The translations under genes were made by a program, and so were the position numbers. DNA of 64,000 nt from Zygnema cylindricum (lineage: Eukaryota; Streptophyta; Zygnematophyceae; Zygnematales; Zygnemataceae). The notes under the pieces are model-generated. The model searched no databases and was not told the origin of the DNA. It saw only the letters and a list, made by a program, of their open reading frames with translations. The stretch covers positions 248,001-312,000 of the forward strand of contig JBBHKE010002706.1 of the NCBI GenBank assembly GCA_037447655.1, written 5' to 3'. Below are positions 11,457 through 23,724 of the stretch, piece after piece (position 1 is the stretch's first letter; each line of letters starts with the position of its first letter).

Positions 11457-12912
11457 GGCAAAAAAAATTGCTCTTTTTATTAATACTTAGTTTGTTTTTC
11501 AAGGCATACAGCCTCCATACTCCCATTGTAATATGTTACGATTTTTTACGGCGATGCTCCTTCGTAAAATGTCGGCAAAGCTTATAATACATTTTTACTT
11601 TTTTTCTTTTTTTTTGGGATCCGAGTGACCAGTTAAGATTTAGGATTTGGTAAAAAATGTGACAACATCAGATGTTGGTAAGGAACTAGTTAGTATTTCG
11701 TACTATATGAATAACACTTGGCATAAAAAAAAAGGCAATTTAAATTGTGTGTACGGATCTTTCTTTATTAAATATATGTACTTTTTGCAGGCAATAAATT
11801 TATTAAAATTTGAAGATAAAAGAAAATTGTTAAGCTTTTTGCTTTTTCGGGCCTGTCAAAAGTCGGTGCTCTTTCTATTCCTTACATTAAAAATTTTGAA
11901 GTGAGAAAGGATATTTGTGAATATAGTAAAAGTGAAGGTGGTTGTTGTACTATGTTTATTTCAATGCTACCACCATTAGTGTGGATTCGAGATAGTGTGG
12001 TTTGGTGTGGATAAAAAAATAGTGTGACAGTCACATTAATGTCGGTGAGAGTGTGAATTAGGGAGATGCTCCATTATACCACAAAAAAAAAAAAATCTCG
12101 AAAATGGTATTGATCTTTGTCGATATGGCAATTCAATTTCGATAGAAACCTTAATTTTTGCAAAGGGTTGAAACCGCATGAAACCGTATATGATTTGAAT
12201 TGTTGGTACCCCATACAACTTTTTTACAAAAAAATAAAAACGTTTTGAGTCGTTAAGCTAAAAGCACCCGAAATTCCCAAAAGTTATCTGCAAGATATTA
12301 AAGAACTAACCCTCCAGAAGCCACATCCTCTACACTTTAAATCGTTGTAAGCGAGCCAAAAATGTAAAAAAAAAACTTGATATACCAAAAGAACAAATTG
12401 TCTCTAAAATTTCAAGTGAGGAGAAACGTACATATGCATGGCATTACAAATTGATGATGATAGATGTGCGTGAAAAAAATGTTTTTTTGACCCTATTGAA
12501 CTTTTTAAGCGTTAAAAATACTTCAAATGTCGAAATCGAAAATTCGCTATGACGCGATACAAAATTATGTTAAAATTAGTACAAACGTTTATCCAACGAC
12601 ACAAATTTGATTGAAAGTTAGTTCGATACAAAACCTTAAGAATCTTGTTTATAGGCAATTAGACGTTTAAGTTGTACATGCATTTTCCATGCATATTCTT
12701 TTAACGTTTTTGACAGTATCGGAAAGTAAACGACAACATGCATGATATTTTTTGAACTCCTTTATGGGATTAAAACAATTTCCTGCGTTTACTGGGTATT
12801 TTTAATTAAACAAACAATGGTCATTTCTTTTCTAATGCGCTAAACACTGACAAAGAAAACAACATGCTTCATCGTGTGAAAAAAAATATAAGAATAAGAG
12901 CATTAATAATTA
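11457..12912. other. 3' flank of DQD/SDH; no further gene seen
   Basis: AT-rich sequence follows the TGA stop. I see no convincing coding exon, RNA gene or bounded element. A polyadenylation site presumably lies early here but I cannot place it. Confidence 0.5.
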
Positions 12913-13290
12913 GTGTTGTGTATCGGGTAAAAAGTTATCGCGATAAAACCGATACCGATGGTTATCGGTCATCGAACAGTGAAGGTTCCCGATATATCGC
13001 CGGGGAACCATCAAAAACTTATCGCCGATAATTATCGGTTAGGGAGCTAGTCCGTACAAATAGTACAGAATTTACGGTACAGAATAATGTACGAAATGAG
13101 TACTTAGATGTCGCGACCGGGGGAGGGGGGTGTTTTTGAAATTTTTCACAATCCATTCCTTACCAAAGTATGGAGTTATCGCCAATAATTATCGGTATTC
13201 CGCCGCGATATATCGGACATTGATAGCGATAACATCGGTACCGATACATGAAGCCAATATATTGATTATCGGGTAGGTCAAAAAAAGGTA
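12913..13290 (+). mobile_element. TATCG-rich element, family E
   Basis: It begins TAGTGTTGTGTATCGGGTA and is packed with TATCG, CGATA and TATCGCGATA words. An internal G-rich segment (near 13120) and the following ACAATCC stretch recur in the copy at 25590-25835. The terminus has the TAGxG form common in hAT elements, but I could not define a matching far end. Confidence 0.6.
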
Positions 13291-13329
13291 CATATCAGTT
13301 ACAGTCAAATGGCTCCTGATACACAGCAG

Positions 13330-13550
13330 TACACCGTGAATCGCTATTAGTGTTAATGTTTTTTTCGCCACTTAAAACATCTTTTCTCCGTACACACTTG
13401 TTGGATTGTAGATCGGACAATTGCGATTGAGAGGTAAGATTTTCATCTTCCTATTGGTGGTCTCAAACTGAAAATCGAACAAGTGTGTACGGAGAAAAGA
13501 TGTTTTAAGTGGCGAAAATTTTATTAACCCTAATAGCGATACACGGTGTA
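13330..13550. mobile_element. Short inverted-repeat element, family B, copy 1
   Basis: The 221-bp element starts TACACCGTGAATCGCTATTA and ends in its imperfect inverse. Long subterminal arms (GCCACTTAAAACATC, CTTTTCTCCGTACACAC) are also inverted, so most of the element can fold into one hairpin. It is flanked by TA on both sides. Confidence 0.85.
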
Positions 13551-13831
13551 CTAATAATTAGCTTTCAAAATGCCATTTTTTTTAAACTGAATTTTCTTTT
13601 GAATGCCATTTTCTTTTTAATTGAAAAAAGTGGTGGCCCTTTTCTACATGCTATATAAGAAAGTCGTGCCTTCAGTTTCCACATAAAAGAACAAAAAAGA
13701 AAAGACTTTCGCAATTTTGTAGAACGTTGAAAAAAACGTCAAAACGTAGGTAAACTATTTCGTATTTTTTGTTTTTTGTGCGGTCGTACGGGGTCACTGT
13801 TCGTGCGACAACGTACTGACAGCTTCTTCGC

Positions 13832-14366
13832 TACACCGCCAATCGTTATTAGCGTGGGAGTTTGATTAGCGTATAATAATAATTACAGTGGTGTACGCTA
13901 TTTAAGAATTTTAAAATTTTAGAAAAAATCATACATTCTAATTGTTTGATTATGGTAATTTGGATCTTTGAAAAACAAAAAATGTCGGTCGCAAACATGC
14001 TTACACTAATATAGGTCTCCGTACAAAATCTGACAAATCGTACATTCACACGGTTGAAACGTGACTGTCGGACGAATATGTGGGAACGGGATTTTTTACG
14101 ACCTGGTTTTTTTTCCTTTTTAGAACGCACATTCTCATGCGTCTATGGTTACTAAAACTAATTTATTGAAATTTTTAACTTAAAAAGGTACATTTATGTA
14201 CGGTCTGACACTGACCGTACACAACTCTATTTAAGAGACAACTTACTGAAAATAACCCTAAATAGAATAAAGAAAAAAATAGAATGAACTACACTAATGG
14301 AGAATAAAAATAAAAAAAAGCGGGACGGAATTAGTGTACACAACGCTAATAACGATTGGCGGTGTA
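13832..14366 (+). mobile_element. Inverted-repeat element, family A, copy 1
   Basis: About 535 bp between TACACCGCCAATCGTTATTA and its inverse, flanked by TA. It closely matches 26327-26870 and, in reverse, 33279-33811. It has no credible transposase frame, so it is non-autonomous. Confidence 0.88.
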
Positions 14367-16294
14367 CTTCCTCCCATCTGACACTTTAACGCAAACCGAC
14401 AAAAAAAACTGTACGGTAATCAAAAGTACGAGAAGGGCTTCGCTGAACCGTAAACTTCCAAAAGTCTCTCGAGTCCCGCATCGTCGTTTTCCTCCACGAA
14501 GTCGTACTACTGTACTGTTCTGTGCCGTCCGTACGCGTCAAAAATATCTCCGCAGCGACTCAAGAAATCGTGAGGCGCCACGCGTAAGCCATCCATTGCA
14601 AAACATGTTCGTATTTTTCCGTACATTCCCCAATAAGTCGAAACCTTGTTGACGGTTGGGCGGTGCGCATTGGATGGGGCGCCGTACGATAACCATTTTA
14701 GAGATTCGGTGGAGATTGTCCGTACATGCCACTTATTTTGGCAAAAGTCGTCCAAGAGACTGGACGTGACTGGGCGCTTTTTTGTGATAAATTGTAGCGT
14801 AGACTTTTCAGAACCTGTCTTTTTGTCCGTTTAGGATTCGTGTCTGGTCTATAAATGAGATCAGCTGACGCTTAGTTATTCTGGTCCTTGCCACGTGTCA
14901 GTTTGGATAATACACGATAGCAGTCTTAGATTTTGGCATTTTGCCGGTTGGTCGCAGGTAGAAAACCTAGAATCAGTGACACGATTTCCTGATTTATACT
15001 CATTTAGTGTTGATAAGGACAAATTATGTGGAAGCTTGGACTTCATTATAAGTCCGGACGTTTGGATCTTTGGCATCTAGCCGTACAGTGGTCGGTGGTC
15101 TCCGACCGTCCGAAACTTACCGTACAGTACATGACTACCGACAACCCTAACAAACTAATACGGTAGCCCACATACCCGAAAACCGGCAAAAGGGCTTTGG
15201 CGCTTGGAAGATAAATAAATAATCCTCGAACTTGTTAGTACTGATTTCAAATACAGTACTGATTTCAGGTTTTGAACTAGGGGAAAAAATAAAAATATAT
15301 CCACAGAAGTCATATCTCACATCCACGTCAGACTCGCTACAGACAAAATAGACGACTGTAAAAGATACGAAAATCTGCAAGCGTTACACTGTAGCTTTAC
15401 GAACCTCGGAAGTGACACCGTCTGGTACGGACGGGAAAATAAAAAGGTTTGTCGGGAAGCTTAACGATACAAACGAGTCCGTAGATATTGCGTAGCTATC
15501 GTATGGTGAATTACTTTGTTCTGTACGGAATGCTGTACTATAGCGGAGTTCTCTACGCAAAAGCGTAGATAAATATTTAAATTTGAACCGTTGTTAGATT
15601 GACTACACTCGGTCGAATGGTAAAAGATTCGAGCCAACAAGCGACAGGCAAGCGGATTCCTGAAAAATAGACACGTGGCACTATCGAACGGACCCGGAAA
15701 TGCGCGGCGCAGATAAATAATTCGCACAAAAATTTCAGAAGCGATTCGTATGTCGGCAGAGCGCATTCGTACGGTCAATTTGACGTTTTATATTCCTACG
15801 CGTCAATATTTTTCATTAACAAAAGTCCACATTCTAATTTGGTGTACGGTCACCTCCATATGCTAAAATCATAGTGCTTGCATAGAAAGCGCTCTTTACA
15901 ATTGCCGTACAATTTGCCGTACAATTGCCGAACAAATATTTGTACCTTGTGGTTGTTTCGGAATCTGTACGGTCACTTCGATATTTCCCAACAAATTATT
16001 TTTTACAGATGCCAAGTTTTCTTGTGCGGAACCTGTACTATTTTTATGTTTGTACCTCTATGACTTACGTGGATATATATATTATTTCTCCACTTAACTC
16101 TCACAAACTTACCAAGATCCAGGATTTTGAACTCGAATCCATTAGGCGGTCCCATGAAGCGTAATGACACATTAAATGGCATTGGTATTTTGCAGAATCC
16201 TCCATTAGATCGTGCTGTCACGTAGCCTTTCACATAAGTTTTTTAGTAATAATTGGTGCCACGTAGGCTTGCGCACCTTAAGAATGGTCAAAGA
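14367..16294. other. Gene-free, CCGTAC-rich intergenic DNA
   Basis: I see no gene or bounded element. CCGTAC and GTACGG words occur repeatedly, often every few dozen bases, and CACGTG-core sites are also present. Confidence 0.55.
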
Positions 16295-16297
16295 TTA

Positions 16298-17859
16298 GGG
16301 TGCGTCTCCATGTACTTGAAACTTAGAGAATTTACTTTGTATTTTAGCGCAGATCCGGCGGACCCGGATTTCGGGTGTCCCTATGTGTAACAAACGAAGT
16401 TGTCACTTAAGGGCGTGACGATTGTATACGTCGACAATGCCCGTGACGACTGTCGACAGTGTACAATATATGATGACGCACGTTATTTTTTGTAACTGCT
16501 TGTGAGGTCGCATGACTTTTCGTGACATTGTAGACGTACCGCCATCCAGCCTGTGCCGTTTCACGGTTGAAGAAGATGCATTTTGCCTTTGCGTCTCTTG
16601 TCCGCTCGACGTGAAATAGCATCGGATCTTGAGACCCCTGGCGAAATAAAATTCATACAAGGCGCAAACGGACAAAACCAAACAAGTTGTGTACTTAGCT
16701 TTGTCGTACCTGAACGCAAACAGACAAAACATAGCGGATAGTGCACTTTTCGTCGTCGCTTTAATTCTTTTGAAATTTCTTGAAAAAAAATTACACGTGC
16801 GAAATACTTGTTTCTATTTTTTTCGAAAATTCTTTGTTTTAAAACACATCTTCCCTGTGTTTTAAAGAAAAGTTTGAAGATGACGTTTTTTGGCGTGGCC
16901 GTGGGTCGAAGAACACAAAACGACAACATGTAGTACATCTTAAATTCGATGATGACGCAAAAATGTACTTTTCATTTTCTCTATTTTTTTGTACGGTTGA
17001 AACTTACGCGGTACGGCTCTAAGGGTGTGTCCCCATGTGCATAAGTAAGGGTTTTTTTATGGCTTCTTCCTGTAAAACTTAGCGCCATACTGCATAAGTT
17101 CCAACCGTACGAAGGAATCGCAAATTTGTAGAGTACAATTTGCGTCATCCTCGAACTTAGGGTGTACAAAAATTTGTCGTCTTGTGTTTTTCGACCCACT
17201 TTGACGACAAAAAACGTCATCTTCAACCTTATCTTTAAAACACATGCGCGATGTGTTTTAAAACTAGGGATTTTATTTAAACAAATAGGAACACATATTC
17301 GCACGTGCCGTAATTTTCGAAGTTTTTCACACGATTTTCAAAGACAAAGGAAAGTACGGAAGTCGCTATGTTTTGTCCGTTTGCGTTCGAATACGACGAA
17401 AAAAGTACACAATTTGTTTGGTTTTGTCCGTTTTCGTCCAGTACGGATTTTTTTTTTGCAAGGGTCTCGAAATTCTAATGCCATTTCACGTCGACCGGAC
17501 ATGAGACGCGAAGGCAAAGCGCCTCGTCTTCAACCGTGAAACGGCACAGGCTGGAAGGCGGTACGTCTACAATGTCACAGTAAGACATGCGACGTCACAA
17601 GCAGCTCCAAAAAATAACGTGCGACCACAGATTGTAAACGTTGACAACCGTCACAAGTATTGTCGACGTATACAATCGTCACAAGCGTAAGTTACGATTT
17701 CCTCCTTACAGACATAGGGACACTTGAAAACCGGGTCCGACGGATCCGCGCTAAAATACAAAGTAAGTTCGCTAAGTTACAAGTACATGGGGGCATACCC
17801 TAAGTTTTACAGGAAAACGACATAAAAAAACCCTTACTTAGGCACATGGAGACGCACCC
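16298..17859. mobile_element. Large foldback element, family C, copy 1
   Basis: The outer ends are GGGTGCGTCTCCATGT and its inverse, bordered on both sides by TTA (16295-16297 and 17860-17862). The two halves form a long inverted repeat: 16540-16720 recurs inverted at 17395-17560. A second pair of ends (GGGTGTGTCCCCATG near 17023 and its inverse near 17800) is nested inside. There is no coding capacity. End bases and the TTA duplication suggest a non-autonomous PIF/Harbinger-type element. Confidence 0.8.
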
Positions 17860-17862
17860 TTA

Positions 17863-18203
17863 TTTTAGCGCAAAATCTGATTGAAATATCTCCATACATG
17901 CGGACAAAAATCAAGATTTGGAAGCCTTACGCAAATGTCAAATTCCATACGTACGTACTATATCATTGTACAACATTTTTTGTAATCTTTTAAAACCCCA
18001 ACATTACAAAGGGAGCGTCAAATAATATCCTCCGACAAAGATTTTATCGCAGCTTTTGGTAGATTTGCATCAACCATGACGTAAGGCACATGCCACGTGA
18101 CCTCGACCACGTGGTAGGTTGTCATCGCTCGTTCATCGTGGATATTATTTTAGGGTTTCCTTTTTTTAGGGTTTTTGTACAATTGTACACGTCCCAAGGA
18201 CAC
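17863..18203. other. Intergenic DNA between elements
   Basis: Nothing beyond CCGTAC words and a CCACGTGACC site is recognised. Confidence 0.4.
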
Positions 18204-18430
18204 AACAACCGCGAATCGTTACTAGCGTCAAGGTTTTTTTTGCCACTTAAAACATATTTTCTCCGTACACACTTGTCGGATTGTGGATCTGACGGTTGCG
18301 ATTGAAAGGTAAGATTCTCATCTTCCGATTGGCGGTCTCAAATTGAATATCCGACAATTGTGTACGGAGAAAAGATGTTTAGGTGGCGAAAAAAACCTCG
18401 ACGCTAATAACAATTCGCGATGGTGGTACA
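18204..18430. mobile_element. Family B element, copy 2
   Basis: It shares the TGCCACTTAAAACAT and TTTCTCCGTACACACTTGTC arms and centre with the copy at 13330. Its outermost bases are decayed (CAACCGCGAATCG and CGATGGTGGTA). Confidence 0.8.
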
Positions 18431-18750
18431 GTGCTGTAGCCACACACTAAATGGTTTGGAAAAATCGGAATATCGGACGGTCGAGGTTTACGCCCATAGT
18501 AGAATCTTGTCAGGTCTCTATTAAACACGTATCCTAAAAAAAATAGATTATTAAGGTGCGAATTTTACTAAAACGTACGACATCCAGTAAACAACCTCAC
18601 TTTTCGGTAATAGAAGTCCACCCTACTGAATTGTATTTAAAAAACGGATTTTTTTTAGGACAATTTTCCCGAAGGACAGTTTCACGCGCTGAAAAAGGTG
18701 GGAATCCATCAGTTTTCACACGTGCTAACTCGTCGAAAAAGCAGCAACGC

Positions 18751-18952
18751 TACACCGCCAATCGCTATTAGAGTAAAGGATTAAATAGCGTAAAAAAAAA
18801 ATTAGCGTTATTGATTATAATTTAGTGCTTGAGACGTGGCAGATTATGGTCCACGTACTTAAATAGCGTTATTAATTGTATTTCAGGTTTTGGGGTCAAA
18901 ATTTAGGGGCACCGAATTAGCGTTATATACTCTAATAGCGATTGGCGGTGTA
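18751..18952. mobile_element. Short CACCG-type element (A-prime)
   Basis: About 202 bp between TACACCGCCAATCGCTATTA and its inverse. It abuts the next element with only three bases between, forming a cluster of three elements to 19993. Confidence 0.8.
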
Positions 18953-18955
18953 CAG

Positions 18956-19497
18956 TACACCGCGAATCGTTATTAGTGTCAAAGTTTAAATAATGTTGAA
19001 GAAAATTTACCGTAATTGATGCTAATTAAGAATTTGAAAAAAAAAAAAAAATGTGTATTCTAATTTCGACGTTTATGCTAATTTGGGAACAACAAAAATA
19101 GAATATTCGCGGTACGATTATATACATTAATATATGTATCCGTACAAAATATAAGAAATCGTCTGCGGTCGCGATTTTAAAATATCCATACATGCTATAC
19201 TAATTTACGTGTCACACAAATCCCGTTTTTTTTAGCGCACGCTCCTATGTGTGCGCGTCTGATTTAATTATTTTTTTGTAAATTTTCACTTGAAAAGGTG
19301 CAGTTATGTACGGTTTGACATCAACCGTACACCTCACTATTTATATTTTATTGTACTTTCGGGCTTTACTTTATTTTGTACGGTACCTTAATTAACGTCA
19401 AGGAAAAATTAAAATCATGTATCCTATTTAAAAAAACAATACAAAATTTTAAGAACCCAAATTAGTTACTTTGACACTAATAACGATTCTCTGTGTA
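18956..19497 (+). mobile_element. Inverted-repeat element, family F, copy 1
   Basis: It starts TACACCGCGAATCGTTATTA and ends CTAATAACGATTCTCTGTGTA. It is about 542 bp and closely matches 20109-20652 along its whole length. No transposase frame is present. Confidence 0.87.
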
Positions 19498-19500
19498 CTG

Positions 19501-19993
19501 TACACCGTGAATCGCTATTAGCGTACTTGACGCTAATTGGGGTACCCCTTTTTTTGGGGCAAATTCTCAAATAGAATAAAGTACGCTAAATGATTTTGCA
19601 CGTTATTTGAGGTACCCCGCTCAATACGGTTCATAACTGTAATTTAGTGCCCTTTTAAATAGTGTGGTGTACGGACTGTCAGATCTGTACTATTTCGTAC
19701 GTTTTTAAATTTAAAAGTACAGAAAATATAATAATATATAATTGTGTAAATATTTTCCGGCATACGCAGATGTAAAAAAAACGCGACGGCGTACGATTTG
19801 AACAATTTCGTACATCTACATGTTTTAGCGTGGACATATTACGTGCCAAATTTTTTTACAAAGCAGTTTACAAATTAGAGTACATGATAAATTAGTATCA
19901 TGGTGTACCCGAAAAAACACAATTTACCGTAAAGTACGCTAATTGTTTCATTACGCTATATTTTTTATTACGCTAATAGCGATTCACGGTGTA
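19501..19993. mobile_element. Inverted-repeat element, family J
   Basis: The terminal repeats are TACACCGTGAATCGCTATTA and its inverse, but the interior differs from families A, B and F. A subterminal GGGGTACCCC palindrome is present. It is TA-flanked and non-coding. Confidence 0.8.
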
Positions 19994-20108
19994 GTGCAGC
20001 TCTATCCGTACAGCCACTATCCGCAGTTGAAATCTTAAAATTGAAATGTTTGGTACGTTCCATTTTCCACGTGTTTAGGCAAAAATCAGTACGGACACTA
20101 CAGTTCTG

Positions 20109-20652
20109 TACACCGCGAATCGTTATTAGTGTCAAATTTTAAATAGTGTTGAAGAAAATTTACCGTAATTGATGCTAATTAAGAATTTGATTTTTTTCAA
20201 AAAAAAGGTGTTTTCTAATTTCGGCGTTTATGCTAATTTGGGAACAGCAAAAATGGAATATTCGACGTACGATTATGTACATTAATATATGTATTCGAAC
20301 AAAATATTAGAAATCGTACGCCGTCGTGAATCTAAAATATCCGTACATGCTATACTAATTTACGTTTTAGACTAATCACATTTTTTTGAGCGCACGTTCC
20401 CATGCTTGCGTGTCTGATTTAATTCATTTTTTGTAAATTTTCACTTGAAAAGTTACAATTATGTACGGTTTGACATCGACCGTACACCATACTATTTATA
20501 TATTTTTGTACTTTTGGGCTTTACTTTATTTTGTACGGTACCTTAATTAACGTCAAGGAAAAATTAAAATCATGTATCATATTTGAAAAAAAAAATCAAA
20601 ATTTTAAGAACCCAAATTAGTAACTTTGACACTAATAACGATTCGCGGTGTA
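20109..20652 (+). mobile_element. Inverted-repeat element, family F, copy 2
   Basis: A full-length sister of 18956-19497 with better preserved ends (TACACCGCG...CGCGGTGTA). The right TA is followed by a short ACTAT repeat at 20652-20675. Confidence 0.88.
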
Positions 20653-20675
20653 CTATACTATACTATACTATACTG

Positions 20676-21108
20676 AATCTTGCAACTTTTTGGCCCTCCG
20701 GGGTGCCGAAGACGTCCGCGACCGCTCGTTTAGGGTTTATTTTTTTTGTTTCTGTTTTTTTTTTATTAAAAAAACAACCCAAACCCCAAAACCCTATTTC
20801 TCGTACCCGATCCCAAGAGGTGTCGAATGTCGGCGCGAGGTGCCGCGAGGTGCCGAAGGTCCCACACTTGTATGGGGGCTTGTTCGATACCCTTGCTGTA
20901 CTGTACTGTAGTTTTCCGGCGCATTTGACTGCCTAATGGGAAATGAACCATTATTACTCCTGGCAAAATTTGTGGAGCAAAAAGGCGCTTGTTGAATCAC
21001 TCTGGCGTTCAGCACGTGTCCTCATGACGTGTAAGGCTCGTTTGACACGTGGGTAAAACGTTGCTTTCAAGCGTGCGAATTCATCGCAGGCTTGAAGCCT
21101 TGAACACA
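20676..21108. other. Intergenic DNA, GC-richer segment
   Basis: A locally GC-richer stretch contains short repeats of GAGGTGCCG near 20840-20860. No gene is recognised. Confidence 0.4.
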
Positions 21109-21116
21109 GTTCACGC

Positions 21117-21389
21117 CATAGTTCAAAAGTAGGTGAAAGTAGGCCCATACAATATGACCTTAAGACCCATATTGTATTCGGACCTATTCGGACCAATTAA
21201 AACATTCGGACCAAAAATTGGACCAATTAAAATATTCGGACCAAATATTTACACCGTCAGATTCTGACGATCGGACGGTCTCTGATCAAAGTAGTGATCT
21301 AAGAAGATCGCATGAAAAGCCCATAACACAACTTACGATAAAGGCGCCGACCAAAGGCCTACCATAAAAACGCCTACTTTTGAACTATG
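21117..21389. mobile_element. Non-autonomous hAT-like element (family K) with exact 8-bp target duplication
   Basis: The ends are CATAGTTCAAAAGTAGG and its exact inverse. The same octamer, GTTCACGC, lies immediately outside both ends (21109-21116 and 21390-21397). An 8-bp duplication is the hallmark of the hAT superfamily. The 273-bp interior has no coding capacity. Confidence 0.88.
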
Positions 21390-21397
21390 GTTCACGC

Positions 21398-22760
21398 GGT
21401 ACTGTACTGCGGTTTGCGGCAGAAAAAAAGCCGGTGTGGACAGTACGGAATTTTCCACATTTCTCTCAAAATTCCTGCCGCCTCCTCCTATGATATGCCA
21501 AACAGGCAAGCATATCATTCGTGGCATTAGGTTTTCCGACTAGTTTTTTGTTCATCCAATTGGAAGATGGTATTTTTGTCGGGGCAATAGTACGGATTAC
21601 TGTAGGTACAATTGTACAATCTACTTTGGTCCACTCTAGTTGTGTCCACGTCACCTCGTCTGACAGAAACACACCTGGAGATACTAAATGAAGTCATATA
21701 AACATTTTGCAGAATTTGAAGTACGCGTCGGACGTTACACGTGTACAGCTAGGTAAAAAAAAACGGTTTTTCAGCGCGTAAAGGCGGGCTAAGTACATCT
21801 ACGTGGCGCCCACTGGTTTCGTTACACTATTGTACTTTTCAAGCACGTGTGTCGTGAAAAAATAAAACAAGAGTACATCTATAAAGTTAAGCTGAAAGTA
21901 CAGTTATTTCTTTTTAAGCTTGTGTAACAACCCGAAAATATGTGTTTATGTACCTTTATAGATTCTGCCCGCGCTGATGCAGTTGACCGTACGACACCAG
22001 CAATCATTGAGTCTATAAAGTTTTTAGGTCACAAAATAATGTGGCCGTAAAGTAGGCTCGGCAACTCCGGCAAAATAAGTTAACTGCCGTTCTACCAGAA
22101 AAATTTATAAAATAAATAATTATTTCTGGGCGTTTCGTATTATATACCTTATTTTTGTATAGTACGCCGTAAAAGCCTAAAATTGTCGCTGAAAGCCGAA
22201 GCTTCTGCCGCTTCGTGCTGACTCCGGTCAGCACATTTTGTCGTTTTTCCAGCCGTCCGTCCGCTTTACCACCCATATTCCGTCCAACAAATTCATAACG
22301 AAAAGAATCCGTACAGAAATAATTTTAAACCGTCACGGTCTGTCGTCTAAATTCTAAAACTATATTTCCCGAACCGCATGCTGGCTCGTCTATCCGTACA
22401 GTTCAACTTCGCTCAAACGTCTTAAATCTAATTCCTTTCGCAACTTTTAATAATACGTCCAAATGATAAATCTGTCGCGTTCTATTCTCGAGCACTCCCG
22501 GCATTTCCGCCACATGCTTCGGGATTAATATTACTGGTCAAACCTTGCCGACTATCGTACGACTATACTAGATTCTTTACCGACCAGCCGTTCAGTAGTA
22601 CAGGGCCGCCGCCGTCATTAATTATTTTTGCGCGTGACGACGAACATCCGTCCTTGTTTCCGTACGGCCGAGGTCCATACGTGACAACAGACGCAGGTTC
22701 ATTCCGTGTACGATTTCTGTCAAACTGCCCCAAAACGTCCTCAACTGTACGGACAAAACG
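21398..22760. other. Intergenic DNA upstream of the 22948 gene
   Basis: No gene is seen. The region contains scattered CCGTAC words and becomes GC-richer toward the TATA box at 22766. Confidence 0.45.
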
Positions 22761-22765
22761 GCTGC

Positions 22766-22773
22766 TATATAAA
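22766..22773 (+). promoter_or_regulatory. TATA box of the 22948-23724 gene
   Basis: TATATAAA lies in GC-rich surroundings about 180 bases before the chosen start codon. It is followed by a leader that becomes a pure pyrimidine tract at 22843-22945. Confidence 0.6.
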
Positions 22774-22842
22774 CGGTTTCCTTCCAGTTCCATTCTGCAC
22801 CAATTCCCTTCATTCTTCCGTCCCTGTGTCAGAAAAACCAAC

Positions 22843-22945
22843 CTTCCCCTTTCCTCTCCCTCCCCTCCCACTCACTCCCTCTCACTCCCTCTCTCTCCCT
22901 CTCCCCCCTCTCCTCCCTCTACTCCCTCTCCCTCTTTCCCTCTCC
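22843..22945 (+). promoter_or_regulatory. Pyrimidine-rich 5' leader
   Basis: About 100 bases composed almost wholly of C and T sit between the expected transcription start and the ATG at 22948. CT-rich leaders are known in plant 5' UTRs. A function here is an inference. Confidence 0.45.
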
Positions 22946-22947
22946 AA

Positions 22948-23724
22948 ATGAATTTCCTTCTCCCGAAGAAAAACGTCGGCAACCTCATATCATGTTTCCG
23001 ACCAATGACGGACTTCCACGTGGAAACAGAAGAAGAGGCGCGAAAAGAAGTTCCCGCGCACTCCGATCAATCTCAGCCGTCGCCTTCTCCGACGACCGAA
23101 TCTTCGAAATCGACGGCCGACAGCAGCCGATTGGCCGCCGAGCGTCTCGCCGCTTGGCGCAGGGAAGGCCAGCTGTACAATCCGCTCCACCGAGTGGAAA
23201 ATTTGTACGGACGTTCGATGGTACGGATGGAACAATCGCAGACGCCGGCAGAGTCTCTAGCGGAAATCCACGAAACGATCGAGACCATCGCCACGTGTCA
23301 CCTCAGGATTCGATCGAATTTCGACGCGGGAATGTTTCGACATGATGGGGAAAACGACAAAAATGTAGGAGGAAACGACAATGTGGAGAATGGAGAGGAA
23401 GAGGAAGAGGAGGAGGAAGAGGATTTTGGTTTGTCGAGGGAAATGATGAAAAAAAGTACGATGAGGTGGCGTACGGAGAGGTTTTTCGGCGAATCGGAGA
23501 GGAGGGAAAGGAGCGGTGACGGTGACGGTGACGTAAGCATGGTCGGGGAAAAAGAAGAGGAGGAGGAAGACGAGAAGATGAAGAAGGAAAGGAAAAAATA
23601 TTTTTCTTTGGCAGCCATGGCGGAACGGGCAGCGAAATATAATCAATCGCAAAGAAAGGAAAATTCTAGGAGAGTTCACGACTGGGTGATACATCACGCC
23701 AATGCGGTGGCTCTAAACCAATGA
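22948..23724 (+). CDS. Intronless acidic protein of unknown function
   Basis: I do not recognise this 258-residue protein. It starts MNFLLPKKNVG, followed by a serine/proline/threonine-rich stretch and then an Ala/Arg/Glu-rich segment (RLAAERLAAWRREGQ). A central run of about eleven glutamates is followed by a charged Lys/Glu region likely to form helix. The C-terminus is more varied (SLAAMAERAAKYNQ ... VHDWVIHHANAVALNQ). No signal peptide or membrane helix is seen. I chose the ATG at 22948 because a TATA box and pyrimidine leader precede it; the frame is open back to an ATG at 22654, which would place the TATA box inside the gene. Mixed composition outside the acidic run argues for a real gene. 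It contains several GTACGG words, unlike DQD/SDH exons. Confidence 0.6.
   Translation: MNFLLPKKNVGNLISCFRPMTDFHVETEEEARKEVPAHSDQSQPSPSPTTESSKSTADSSRLAAERLAAWRREGQLYNPLHRVENLYGRSMVRMEQSQTPAESLAEIHETIETIATCHLRIRSNFDAGMFRHDGENDKNVGGNDNVENGEEEEEEEEEDFGLSREMMKKSTMRWRTERFFGESERRERSGDGDGDVSMVGEKEEEEEDEKMKKERKKYFSLAAMAERAAKYNQSQRKENSRRVHDWVIHHANAVALNQ

Noticed and set aside
22654-22947. Upstream ATG for the acidic protein
   Set aside because: It would place the TATA box and the pyrimidine leader inside the coding region.
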